From Eubacteriales bacterium (GTDB lineage Bacteria > Bacillota > Clostridia > Oscillospirales > CAG-382), in assembly GCA_028705495.1 (NCBI GenBank), contig JAQWDK010000009.1, forward strand, positions 1-64,000: a DNA stretch of 64,000 nt. The letters run 5' to 3'. Below the pieces are notes generated by a model, which was given only the letters and a program-made list of their open reading frames with translations, ran no database searches and had not been told where the DNA came from. The translations under genes were made by a program, and so were the position numbers. Below, one piece after another: positions 35,114 through 44,504 of the stretch (positions are counted from its first letter, which is position 1; the number at the start of each line of letters is the position of its first letter).

Positions 35114-38100
35114 ATGGGCAGAAAGAAAATTTCTATGGACGGTAACACCGCCGCGGCGCATGTATCGTATGCGTTTACTGAGGTTGCGGGTATATACCCG
35201 ATCACACCGTCGAGCGTTATGGCTGAACTGACGGACGCTTGGTCCGCCAACGGGCTAAAGAACATTTTCGGCGACACCGTAAAAGTCGTTGAAATGCAGT
35301 CGGAGGCAGGTGCAGCAGGCGTTGTTCACGGTAGCCTTGCAGCCGGTGCTCTTACAACAACCTTCACTGCTTCCCAGGGATTGCTTCTTATGATCCCGAA
35401 TATGTATAAAATCGCAGGCGAGCTTCTTCCGGGCGTTATTCACGTTTCCGCAAGAACTGTCGCTTCCCATGCTCTAAACATCTTTGGCGACCATTCGGAT
35501 ATTTACGCATGCCGCCAGACAGGTTATGCTCTTTTAGCTAACACCAACCCACAAGAAGTTATGGACCTCGGAGCTGTAGCTCACCTTGCTTCAATTAAAG
35601 GAAGAATTCCGGTTGTAAACTTCTTTGATGGCTTTAGAACATCTCACGAAATTCAGAAAATCGAAGCTTGGGATTACAAAGACCTTGACGAGATGGTCGA
35701 CAAGGATGCTATTGCTGCATTCCGTAAGAGAGCGCTAAATCCTGAACGCCCCGTGCTCAGAGGAAGCGCAGAAAACGGCGACATCTTCTTCCAGCATAGA
35801 GAAGCAAGCAACGAATTTTACAATGCATTCCCGGCTATTGTCGAGGAATATATGGATAAAGTCAACGCCAAAATAGGCACAGACTACAAACTCTTCAACT
35901 ACTACGGCGCACCCGACGCTGATCGTGTCATCATAGCGATGGGCTCGGTTTGCGACACAGCTGAAGAAGTTATCGATTACCTGACAGCTAAGGGCGAAAA
36001 GGTTGGTCTTATTAAAGTAAGACTTTATAGACCTTTTGTTGGAGACAAGCTCTTTGAAGCTATTCCTAAGACAGCTAAGAAAATCGCAGTGCTCGACAGA
36101 ACAAAAGAGCCCGGCGCTCTTGGCGAACCCCTTTACCTTGATGTTGTCACAACTCTCGCTCAGAGAGGATCCTCTGCTAAGGTTGTCGGCGGACGCTACG
36201 GTCTCGGTTCAAAAGACGTTCCTCCCGCAAGCATCTTCGCAGTTTACAAAAACCTCGAAGCTGATGCTCCGAAGAACGGCTTTACACTCGGAATTGTCGA
36301 CGACGTTACTCACCTCTCCCTCGATGAATCCTACGCACCCAATACAACTGCTGAAGGTACAATCAGCTGCAAATTCTGGGGTCTTGGCGGTGACGGAACA
36401 GTCGGTGCTAACAAAAACTCCATCAAAATCATCGGTGACCATACCGACAAAAATATTCAGGCTTATTTCCAGTATGACTCAAAGAAGACGGGCGGTATAA
36501 CAATCTCCCACCTGCGCTTTGGCGATAAGCCGATTAAATCCACCTACTATGTAACAAAAGCTAATTTTGTCGCCTGCCACAACCCGGCATACGTCTATAC
36601 GGGCTTCAAAATTGTCGAAGACATTGTAAAAGGCGGAACATTCCTTCTCAACTGCCAGTGGAAGCCTGAGGAACTTAATGATAAGCTCCCCGCTTCATTT
36701 AAGAAATATATCGCACAGAACGATATCAAATTCTATATTGTCAATGCTATCGACACGGCTCGTGATATAGGAATGGGCAAGCGTACGAACACGATTCTTC
36801 AATCGGCGTTCTTCGCACTCGCTGACATTCTTCCTATTGAAGACGCTGTTAATTATATGAAAGCAGCAGCTAAGAAGTCCTATCTCAAGAAGGGCGAAGC
36901 AGTTGTTGAAATGAACTACAAGGCTATTGACGCAGGCGTAAAAGCTATTGTCAAAGTTGATGTACCTGCTGCTTGGAAAACAATCGGCGAAGTCGAAAAA
37001 GATGACGAGGTTACAGGAAACCGTCCTGAACTTGTTAAATTCGTTAAAAATGTCGTTAACCCAGCTAATAAAATGCAGGGTGACTCACTCCCTGTAAGTG
37101 CATTCGTCGATTATGTTGATGGTACCTTCCCACAGGGTTCAGCAGCTTATGAGAAGCGCGGTGTTGCGGTTGAGGTTCCGGAATGGATTCCTGAAAACTG
37201 CATTCAGTGTACTCAGTGTTCCTATGTCTGCCCCCATGCTACAATCCGTCCTTATATAATGGACGAAAAGGAACAAGAAAACGCTCCCGCGTGGACGAAG
37301 AAGGTTCCTGCAAAGGGCAGAGGTCTTGAAGGCAAAACTTATACCATAGCAGTCAGCCCACTCGACTGTATGGGATGCGGACTTTGTGCTATTGTATGTC
37401 CTGCTAAGGAAAAAGCTCTTGTCATGAAGCCACAGGATACCCAGTGCGAAGAGCAGGGCGTATTCAACTACATGGTTGGCCATGTAACAAAGAAAGAAAC
37501 CCCGTTCTCTGAGAATACAATCAAGGGCAGCCAGTTCAACCAGCCCCTCCTTGAGTTCTCCGGTTCTTGCGCAGGATGCGCAGAAACATCTTATGCAAGA
37601 CTTGTAACTCAGCTGTTCGGTGAGAGAATGTATATCTCCAACGCAACAGGTTGTTCGTCGATTTGGGGTGGTTCAGCTCCCGCAACACCTTACACCGTCA
37701 ACAGAGAATCTCTCAGAGGTCCGGCTTGGGCTAACAGCCTCTTTGAAGACAACGCTGAACACGGTCTTGGAATTTATCTTGCTCAGAAAACACTTCGCAA
37801 CAGGCTTATCGGTTATGCGACTGAACTGTCTGAGAGATATGCTACAATGGACGGCGGCGCTGAAATGAAAGCGGTCCTTGACAAGTACCTTGAAACAAAG
37901 GATAACGGCAAGGAAAACGATAAGGCGACAAAAGCTTTGGTAGAAATGCTCGAAGCGAACAGCTGCAAAGAAAATTGTGACTGCTGTGAGCTTGAAAAGA
38001 AAATACTTGAAAACAAAGAATACCTCTCGAAGAAATCCATCTGGATCTTCGGCGGTGACGGTTGGGCTTATGACATCGGATTCGGCGGTCTTGACCATGT

Positions 38101-38683
38101 TATCGCAAGTGGCGAGGATGTAAACATCTTCGTATTCGATACAGAGGTTTATTCGAACACCGGCGGACAGGCTTCAAAATCTTCTCAGCTCGGACAGGTC
38201 GCTCAGTTTGCTGCTGCTGGTAAATCCATCGGCAAGAAAGACCTTGCTCAGATTGCTATGTCTTACGGTTATGTCTATGTCGCTCATGTAGCGATGGGTG
38301 CTGATATGAACCAGACACTCAAAGCGATCCTCGAGGCAGAAGCATATCCCGGACCTTCTGTAATTATCGGCTATTCACCTTGCGAAATGCACGGAATTAA
38401 GGGTGGCATGACAAATTGTCAGGTAGAGATGAAGCGCGCAGTTGAGGCTGGTTATTGGCAGAACTTCAGATACAATCCTATGCTCAAAGCTGAAGGAAAG
38501 AACCCCTTCGTTCTTGACAGCAAAGAACCTACAGGCGATTATATCGGATTCCTGCAGAACGAAACAAGATACAGCCGCCTTGTTCAGGCATTCCCTGATA
38601 GAGCTGAAGTTCTCTTCGAACAGGCTAAAGAGAATTCGAAGGAAAGATATCAGTTCCTCAAGGATCTTGCTGCACCTAAATAA
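35114..38683 (+). CDS. nifJ: Pyruvate:ferredoxin (flavodoxin) oxidoreductase
   Basis: Single-chain PFOR, about 1189 aa: oxidises pyruvate to acetyl-CoA and CO2 and reduces ferredoxin, central in anaerobic fermentation. Domain order: I (IYPITPSSVMAE), II, III, IV with cluster motifs CIQCTQCSYVCP near residue 700 and CMGCGLCAIVCP near 760, then the TPP domain with SGSCAGCAETSYARL, NATGCSSIWGG and GGDGWAYDIGFGGLDHVIASG; a fourth cluster Cys set is NSCKENCDCC. Start ATG 35114 has AGGAGG at 35100-35105; earlier in-frame codons precede that site. The downstream gene shows no metabolic link. Confidence 0.97.
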   Translation: MGRKKISMDGNTAAAHVSYAFTEVAGIYPITPSSVMAELTDAWSANGLKNIFGDTVKVVEMQSEAGAAGVVHGSLAAGALTTTFTASQGLLLMIPNMYKIAGELLPGVIHVSARTVASHALNIFGDHSDIYACRQTGYALLANTNPQEVMDLGAVAHLASIKGRIPVVNFFDGFRTSHEIQKIEAWDYKDLDEMVDKDAIAAFRKRALNPERPVLRGSAENGDIFFQHREASNEFYNAFPAIVEEYMDKVNAKIGTDYKLFNYYGAPDADRVIIAMGSVCDTAEEVIDYLTAKGEKVGLIKVRLYRPFVGDKLFEAIPKTAKKIAVLDRTKEPGALGEPLYLDVVTTLAQRGSSAKVVGGRYGLGSKDVPPASIFAVYKNLEADAPKNGFTLGIVDDVTHLSLDESYAPNTTAEGTISCKFWGLGGDGTVGANKNSIKIIGDHTDKNIQAYFQYDSKKTGGITISHLRFGDKPIKSTYYVTKANFVACHNPAYVYTGFKIVEDIVKGGTFLLNCQWKPEELNDKLPASFKKYIAQNDIKFYIVNAIDTARDIGMGKRTNTILQSAFFALADILPIEDAVNYMKAAAKKSYLKKGEAVVEMNYKAIDAGVKAIVKVDVPAAWKTIGEVEKDDEVTGNRPELVKFVKNVVNPANKMQGDSLPVSAFVDYVDGTFPQGSAAYEKRGVAVEVPEWIPENCIQCTQCSYVCPHATIRPYIMDEKEQENAPAWTKKVPAKGRGLEGKTYTIAVSPLDCMGCGLCAIVCPAKEKALVMKPQDTQCEEQGVFNYMVGHVTKKETPFSENTIKGSQFNQPLLEFSGSCAGCAETSYARLVTQLFGERMYISNATGCSSIWGGSAPATPYTVNRESLRGPAWANSLFEDNAEHGLGIYLAQKTLRNRLIGYATELSERYATMDGGAEMKAVLDKYLETKDNGKENDKATKALVEMLEANSCKENCDCCELEKKILENKEYLSKKSIWIFGGDGWAYDIGFGGLDHVIASGEDVNIFVFDTEVYSNTGGQASKSSQLGQVAQFAAAGKSIGKKDLAQIAMSYGYVYVAHVAMGADMNQTLKAILEAEAYPGPSVIIGYSPCEMHGIKGGMTNCQVEMKRAVEAGYWQNFRYNPMLKAEGKNPFVLDSKEPTGDYIGFLQNETRYSRLVQAFPDRAEVLFEQAKENSKERYQFLKDLAAPK

Positions 38684-38692
38684 GTTATAAAT

Positions 38693-38724
38693 CGGGGCTG
38701 CCCCGGCTCTCCGGGACGGCCCCT
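38693..38724 (+). terminator. GC-rich hairpin after nifJ
   Basis: GGGGC/GCCCC outer arms with CCCGG/CCGGG inner arms; no T run follows, so termination may be partial and the VanY-like gene may share the transcript. Confidence 0.6.
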
Positions 38725-38773
38725 GTTCTCTGTAAAACATTCAACTACTTCGGGAAGAAAGGCAGGTATATTT

Positions 38774-39790
38774 ATGGCAGTAAACAGAAGACGGAAAAGA
38801 GCGGATCTCGTTATCCTCATAAAAGCGGGCGTATTTCTTGTTGTGATTGTTCTCGCAGTTTTCTTAATGCTTTCAATAATGAAGCTTGCCAACGGACCTG
38901 CGGGCGACACATCCGAAACTTCATCAGTAGCGTCAACAAGTGCCGAAAGCAGTGGTGATGATGTTTCCGAAGTTGATGAAAGCCTCCCAACCAATATTAC
39001 ATTCACCCCCGTTACCGTTGAAAACGATAAAGTACATATGGGAAATCTCGTTCTTGTCAACTCTTTGTACCCTTATGAATTTCCAGTATCAGAGGAAGAG
39101 TCCCTTGTAGAAGTTTATAAAAAGAAGACGGGCGACTACAAGATTGCAGATTCCAATGTAATGCTTCAACCTCAGATGGTCGATGCGATGAATGAAATGA
39201 TGAAGGGTTACACTCAACTTTACTCGAAAAAAGACTTGACTATTGTCGGCGCTTATCGTTCGTCAGCAGATCAGCAAAAGCTATATAACGACAGAGTGGC
39301 GAGATTGGGCGAGGAAAAAGCATCAAAACAGGTTGCTAAACCCGGCCAAAGCGATAATCATACAGGGCTCGCGATGAGTCTGAAAATAGTAACTTCTACA
39401 TCGGTAGACAACTTCAACCCAGCGGGTGACTATGCTTGGGTAGCGGAAAACGCTTTCCGTTATGGTTTTGTGCAGCGGTACAGAAGTGACAAAGAAGTTT
39501 CTACAGGCATGGAGGGTATTGACGGCTATTACAGATATGTAGGTTTGCCGCACTCGTATATAATGAATGTAGGAAACCTTTCGTTAGAAGAATATGTTGT
39601 TTACATAAAGACCTTCAGATACGATGGCGATATGCTTACCCAGGAATTTGACGGCAAAACATACAAGATTTACTACTTTCCGGCAGACTCTGGAGCGAGC
39701 ACCAGCGTTCCTGTTCCTTCCGACGCTTCGGAATATCGGATCGAAGGAAACAATATTGACGGCTTTGTTGTAACTGCTATCTACGAATAA
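38774..39790 (+). CDS. VanY-like (peptidase M15B fold) membrane protein, active site degenerate
   Basis: Membrane-anchored extracytoplasmic protein, 338 aa: basic N-terminus, helix at 12-36, Ser/Glu-rich linker to about 70, then a D-Ala-D-Ala carboxypeptidase (VanY) fold with IVGAYRSSADQQKLY, WVAENAFRYGFVQRY and RYVGLPHSYIMN. The metal and catalytic residues are gone. The usual SEHxTGLAxD reads SDNHTGLAMS (His to Asn195, Asp to Ser202), and EPWHxRYVG reads IDGYYRYVG (Glu to Ile249, His to Tyr252). It is therefore probably a peptidoglycan-binding or regulatory pseudoenzyme. Follows nifJ by 90 bases on the same strand. Confidence 0.8.
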   Translation: MAVNRRRKRADLVILIKAGVFLVVIVLAVFLMLSIMKLANGPAGDTSETSSVASTSAESSGDDVSEVDESLPTNITFTPVTVENDKVHMGNLVLVNSLYPYEFPVSEEESLVEVYKKKTGDYKIADSNVMLQPQMVDAMNEMMKGYTQLYSKKDLTIVGAYRSSADQQKLYNDRVARLGEEKASKQVAKPGQSDNHTGLAMSLKIVTSTSVDNFNPAGDYAWVAENAFRYGFVQRYRSDKEVSTGMEGIDGYYRYVGLPHSYIMNVGNLSLEEYVVYIKTFRYDGDMLTQEFDGKTYKIYYFPADSGASTSVPVPSDASEYRIEGNNIDGFVVTAIYE

Positions 39791-40279
39791 AATCAAAATT
39801 TCTACCGACTGTATCGTTCGTTTAAAGCGATGACGAAACGGTCGGTCGATTTGTCCCTTGCCTTCGTTAGTTGTTGATAAATTTTTTGAACATTTTCTGC
39901 TAAAAAGTGTAAATGCATCAAAAGAACATACGTTTTGTTCGTTTGCACACGATGTAGAATTTAAAGCTAAAAAATTGTGCAAAAAGACGAACGAAAGTAG
40001 ACAAATATGCAATTAATTAACAGTAAAAATCATCCAACAGCAGTTTAAATGATGATTATTAACATTAGTGTTCAATAATATAATTTTCTAAAATTTATTT
40101 TATTGTCGAGAATTACTGCTTTATCTCTATAAAAAACGAGAAAATAAAAACAATAAACTACCCAGACTATGTTAACCAAAATTTATATAGTGTATATTGC
40201 ACATATTTATTAAATATTTAAGAACGACCTTTTCTTTGGTTGAAATCGCACAAAAAAACAACACTCATTATATACATCC
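39791..40279. other. AT-rich intergenic region before the sugar-uptake locus
   Basis: About 490 bases without a supported gene. A hairpin at 39803-39845 (ACCGAC/GTCGGT with imperfect inner pairs) may end the VanY-like transcript. Beyond it I see only AT-rich sequence with no RNA structure I can support. Confidence 0.5.
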
Positions 40280-40308
40280 TTGACAAAAAAATGCTGGTGT
40301 GATATGAT
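40280..40308 (+). promoter_or_regulatory. Promoter of the sugar-uptake locus
   Basis: TTGACA (40280-40285), 17-base spacer, TATGAT (40303-40308); AGGAGG precedes the solute-binding protein start. Confidence 0.85.
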
Positions 40309-40361
40309 ATTTCAACTACTTATAAGGGTGGAAACAGCTATTAGCTTAGGAGGTACACTGA

Positions 40362-43300
40362 ATGATGCAATTCAAAAAGGCCGCTAGAAAATCACTTGTT
40401 TTTCTTTTGGCGTTTGCGATGCTCCTTCCGGGAATCGTCTCATTTGCGGCGAGTGCGGAAGAGGATAAATGGGTTCCGAAATCGGAACTCGTCGATTCTA
40501 TAAGCGATGTAAAGAAGCTATTATCTTCTGAAACGTACAAAACTTACAGATCGATTTACAAAGATATGCCCAATGCAAAAAACGATATCGTTATCGATGC
40601 GAAAAACTATGACGAAGCGACGACTGACGCCTCTGTTTATATTGTTAATGGCTACCAGGGCAGCACGGGCGATACATTAATTGCCGCTGATAATGGTGCT
40701 GTTTCTTGGGTTGTAGACATCCCACAAGACGGGATGTACTCGATCAGACTTGAATATTTCACTCAGGTTCAGTACAAAGATGGTGATGTTCAGGTTCAGA
40801 GCAAAGACTCCTCAATCGAAAGAATGCTCCTTGTCGATGACAAAGTTCTTTTCGGCGAAGCGAGATCTCTTGTCTTCTCAAAGACATATGTTGATAAATA
40901 CATAGTCGATGGTAAAGAAGTTTTATCAAATTCTGAGGAGTTTCGTAGCCTTATTTCAGGAGACAACGAAGCCGCAAGAATTTTCCAGAGAGATTTGAAA
41001 GATAACGAGCTTAGACCGGAAAAGGTTGCGTTCGGCGAATGGAAGACTGTAGACATCAAAGATTCTTCCTCTTATTATAATCAGCCTTTCGAAATCTATT
41101 TGGCAGCAGGTCAGCACACTATCGCGCTTGACGCTATAAGAGAGCCGATCGCTATCAAATCCTTGACGCTTTTCGTTCCTGAAGCCCTTAAGTCTTACGA
41201 AGAGTATCTCGAGGAACATTCTGGCGCATCCGACGTAACAGGCGTTGAACCTATTTACATACAGGCTGAATATGCCGCTGCAACATCGGATAAAACAATA
41301 TATCAAATCACAGACAGAACATCTGCTATCACCCAGCCGTCTGATACAACAAGAATCCGCCTTAATACAATCGGCGGAGATAAATGGATGTACTCTGGAT
41401 CGTGGATTAGCTGGACTGTTGATATTCCCGAATCTGGCTTCTATAATATAATACCTCGTTCGAAGCAGTCGTACTACTCGGGCGTTTACGTTTCGAGAGA
41501 GCTGCTTATCGACGGAGTGATTCCTTTTAATGAAGCTTCGTTCCTTAGATTCACCTTCTCGGATGGATTCCAGGCGAAACCACTTACAAACGGAACTGAT
41601 AATTATAAGATATACCTTGAAAAGGGTATAAGAACAATTACAATGCGTGTTGTTCTTGGGGATATGGCAGAAGTTCTTGCCGATATCCAAAACTCACTTA
41701 AAAAGATCAACGAATACAGAAGACAGCTTTTGATGGTAACGGGCCCTGACCCCGATGAATACCGTGACTACCAGTTTGATAAAACGATGCCGGCAGTCAT
41801 GAAGGGACTCCTTCAGGAATCCGCTAACCTTTATGCGCATTCCGACGCACTTGAAAAGATCATCGGCTCTAAAGGTGACCACACTGTCATTCTTGACAAA
41901 GTAGCCTTCATCCTCGAGAGAATGGGTAAATACCCCTCAAAGGTAGCTTCTCTTATGGATGACCTGCGCGACCAGTCCGGTTCTCTCGGAACCTGGCTCA
42001 TGACAACACAGAATCAGCCTCTGCTTCTCGATTACATTTGCATCCAACCGGTAGCTGATAAAGCTCCCCGTGCTGAAGCGAGCTTCTTCCAGCAGATGAT
42101 GAACGAGTTCTACGCTTTCATCCAGTCGTTCTGGTCTGATTATAACTCCATCGGCGCAATATCCGAAGAAGATGTTGATCCCAACAAGAAAATTGATGTA
42201 TGGGTTACAACAGGTCGTGACCAAGCACAGATTATCAGATCCCTTATTGACGACAACTTTACAACTCAGACAGGCATTTCCGTTAACCTCAAGCTCGTTG
42301 TCGGCGGCACACTTCTCCCTGCAACACTTGCCGGAACAGGCCCGGACTTATCAATGGGTAACGGACAGGGCGATGCTATAAACTACGCTATTAGATCGGC
42401 GGTACTTAAACTCAACGACTACGACACCTTTGATGATGTTACTCAAAGATTTACAGAATCAGCAATGACTCCGCTTACACTTTATGGAGACACTTACGGA
42501 ATACCTGAAAATATGAGCTTCTCGATGATGTTCTATCGCAAGGATATTCTTGCTGAACTTGATATTGATGTACCCGAGACATGGGACGACTTCTATGATG
42601 CGATAGCAACTCTCCAAAGAAAGAAGCTTGACATCGGATTCCCCTCCGGACTTGCTGGAACACTGATGCTTATGTATCAGGAGGGTGAACCTCTTTATGA
42701 AAGAGCCCTTTTAGATGAAAACGGAAACGAGATTCCGAAAACCGAAGGTATGAAGGTTAACCTCGGCTCCGACGTAGCTCTTGCAAAGTTTAAGGAAGTC
42801 AGCCAGCTGTTCACAATGTACGATTTCCCAGTAGCCTACGACTTTGCAAACCGCTTCCGTAGCGGCGAGATGCCTTTGGCGATAGCCGACTATTCCACCT
42901 ACAACACCCTCGTTATATTCGCACCCGAAATCAAGGGTATGTGGGGCTTTACGACTCTGCCGGGTGTAGCTCAAGAAGATGGATCGATCAACTACACAAG
43001 TGTAGGTGGCGTTTCATGTATCCTTATGATGAGAACCGTTAAGGAAGAAAGAAAAGAATACGCTTGGGACTACATCGATTGGTGGACTAGTGCTCAAGCA
43101 CAGAGCAAGTACGCTAACGAAATGGAAGCACTCCTCGGACCGTCTGCTAAGCAGCCTACAGCTAACAGAGAAGCACTCTACGAGATGCCTTGGTCTGCCG
43201 AGGAATATAAGAATCTCGACGCACAGTTCAAGCAGGTAACATGTACTCCCGAATTCCCGGGCGGATATATAATAGGCCGTTACGCAGGCTTTGCGTTCTT

Positions 43301-43421
43301 GAACGTTTATAATTCTAAAGCTGAACCTATTAATGCGATGCGTGAATACATCGACGAGATGAACAAAGAGCTTACAAGAAAACGTAAGGAATTTGGTCTC
43401 CCGACAGCAGATGATTTTTAA
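40362..43421 (+). CDS. Large extracellular solute-binding protein with two N-terminal beta-sandwich domains
   Basis: 1019 aa, more than twice the length of an ordinary family 1 sugar-binding protein. Order: signal peptide (1-31, ending AASAEED, with no lipobox Cys); beta-sandwich A at about 55-280 (SWVVDIPQDGMYSIRLEY); beta-sandwich B at about 290-445 (SWISWTVDIPESGFYNIIPRS); a helical region at about 450-600; and the solute-binding domain from about 608 (IDVWVTTGRDQAQIIRSLIDDNF, GPDLSMGNGQGDAINYA, YGIPENMSFSMMFYRKDIL, ETWDDFYDAI) to the end. The two sandwich domains share the WxVDIPxxGxYxI signature of CBM-like galactose-binding folds. Retention is unclear without a lipid anchor. First gene of the uptake locus; a strong hairpin separates it from the permeases. 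Confidence 0.88.
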   Translation: MMQFKKAARKSLVFLLAFAMLLPGIVSFAASAEEDKWVPKSELVDSISDVKKLLSSETYKTYRSIYKDMPNAKNDIVIDAKNYDEATTDASVYIVNGYQGSTGDTLIAADNGAVSWVVDIPQDGMYSIRLEYFTQVQYKDGDVQVQSKDSSIERMLLVDDKVLFGEARSLVFSKTYVDKYIVDGKEVLSNSEEFRSLISGDNEAARIFQRDLKDNELRPEKVAFGEWKTVDIKDSSSYYNQPFEIYLAAGQHTIALDAIREPIAIKSLTLFVPEALKSYEEYLEEHSGASDVTGVEPIYIQAEYAAATSDKTIYQITDRTSAITQPSDTTRIRLNTIGGDKWMYSGSWISWTVDIPESGFYNIIPRSKQSYYSGVYVSRELLIDGVIPFNEASFLRFTFSDGFQAKPLTNGTDNYKIYLEKGIRTITMRVVLGDMAEVLADIQNSLKKINEYRRQLLMVTGPDPDEYRDYQFDKTMPAVMKGLLQESANLYAHSDALEKIIGSKGDHTVILDKVAFILERMGKYPSKVASLMDDLRDQSGSLGTWLMTTQNQPLLLDYICIQPVADKAPRAEASFFQQMMNEFYAFIQSFWSDYNSIGAISEEDVDPNKKIDVWVTTGRDQAQIIRSLIDDNFTTQTGISVNLKLVVGGTLLPATLAGTGPDLSMGNGQGDAINYAIRSAVLKLNDYDTFDDVTQRFTESAMTPLTLYGDTYGIPENMSFSMMFYRKDILAELDIDVPETWDDFYDAIATLQRKKLDIGFPSGLAGTLMLMYQEGEPLYERALLDENGNEIPKTEGMKVNLGSDVALAKFKEVSQLFTMYDFPVAYDFANRFRSGEMPLAIADYSTYNTLVIFAPEIKGMWGFTTLPGVAQEDGSINYTSVGGVSCILMMRTVKEERKEYAWDYIDWWTSAQAQSKYANEMEALLGPSAKQPTANREALYEMPWSAEEYKNLDAQFKQVTCTPEFPGGYIIGRYAGFAFLNVYNSKAEPINAMREYIDEMNKELTRKRKEFGLPTADDF

Positions 43422-43481
43422 CTTATCTATATAGGTCTAAAGCTCAAAGCGTAATATCTCAACTTTAACTAAGGTCAGTCG

Positions 43482-43521
43482 GTTCCGCTTCGAAGAAGCG
43501 ACAAGCAATTCGAAGCGGAAC
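43482..43521 (+). other. Stable hairpin between binding protein and permease genes
   Basis: 11-bp perfect stem GTTCCGCTTCG/CGAAGCGGAAC, loop of 18 bases, no T run. It is placed like the malE-malF intercistronic hairpins that let a binding-protein mRNA segment outlive the permease segment. Confidence 0.7.
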
Positions 43522-43549
43522 AGACTCACGATATGAGGAGGAAATTTAT

Positions 43550-44503
43550 ATGTCTGCCAATGCAGCAGTGCAGGATAACAAGCCTGTTGTGCGTAAAGAT
43601 ATATCGAAGTTTTCCTGGACAATTAAAGAGATCAAGAAGAATAAAGTAGCTTATGCTATGATCGCACCTTTCTTCATTCTCTTCTTCGTTTTCACGGTTG
43701 TCCCGGTTTTGCTTTCGGTAGTAATCAGCTTTACAACGTTCAACATGCTTGAATGGCCAAAGTTCGTGGGTATGGACAACTACATAAGACTTCTTCTTGA
43801 CGACGAAATATTTCTTATTGCTATTAAGAATACTCTTGTTTTCGCCGCAATAACAGGTCCTTTGTCATATCTACTCTCGATGTTTTTCGCTTGGTTCATC
43901 AACGAACTTCGCCCGAAAATCAGAGCATTCGTAACCCTTATTTTCTACGCACCGTCTATCGCAGGTAATGCTTATCTTATCTGGACGATACTTTTCTCAA
44001 GTGACCAATACGGTCTTATAAACGGTCTCCTGTTAGACCTCGGCATCATCAACTCGCCGATACTTTTCTTCCAGGATAAGAATTTCATCATGCCGCTTAT
44101 TATAGTCATCGCTCTTTGGTCCTCACTGGGCACCTCGTTCCTCACATTTATCGCGGGCTTCCAGGTCGTCGATAAAACACTTTACGAGGCAGGCGCAGTT
44201 GACGGTATAAAAAACCGTTGGCAAGAGCTTTGGTTTATCACACTTCCGACGATGCGTCCTCAGATGATGCTCGGTGCGATTCTTTCAATCACCGGTTCCT
44301 TTGGATTCGGCGACATCATATCCGCACTGGTCGGATTCCCCAGCCCTGACTATGTGGCGCATACGATTATGCATCACCTCCAGGACTTCGGCGGAATGAG
44401 GTTTGAGCTTGGATATTCATCAGCAATAGCTACTATTCTATTCTTTATGATGGTCGGCGCTAACCTTATGGTAACAAGACTAATCAGAAAGGTGGGAACC
44501 TGA
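43550..44503 (+). CDS. Sugar ABC transporter permease, MalF/LplB type
   Basis: Inner-membrane permease with six helices (AMIAPFFILFFVFTVVPVLLSVVISF is the first) and the EAA loop YEAGAVDGIKNRWQELWFITLPTMRP near residue 210, which docks the ATPase. 317 aa. GAGGAGG precedes the ATG. The partner permease starts one base after its stop. No ATPase gene is present in the locus; such transporters often use a shared MsmK-like ATPase encoded elsewhere. Confidence 0.95.
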   Translation: MSANAAVQDNKPVVRKDISKFSWTIKEIKKNKVAYAMIAPFFILFFVFTVVPVLLSVVISFTTFNMLEWPKFVGMDNYIRLLLDDEIFLIAIKNTLVFAAITGPLSYLLSMFFAWFINELRPKIRAFVTLIFYAPSIAGNAYLIWTILFSSDQYGLINGLLLDLGIINSPILFFQDKNFIMPLIIVIALWSSLGTSFLTFIAGFQVVDKTLYEAGAVDGIKNRWQELWFITLPTMRPQMMLGAILSITGSFGFGDIISALVGFPSPDYVAHTIMHHLQDFGGMRFELGYSSAIATILFFMMVGANLMVTRLIRKVGT

Positions 44504-44504
44504 T

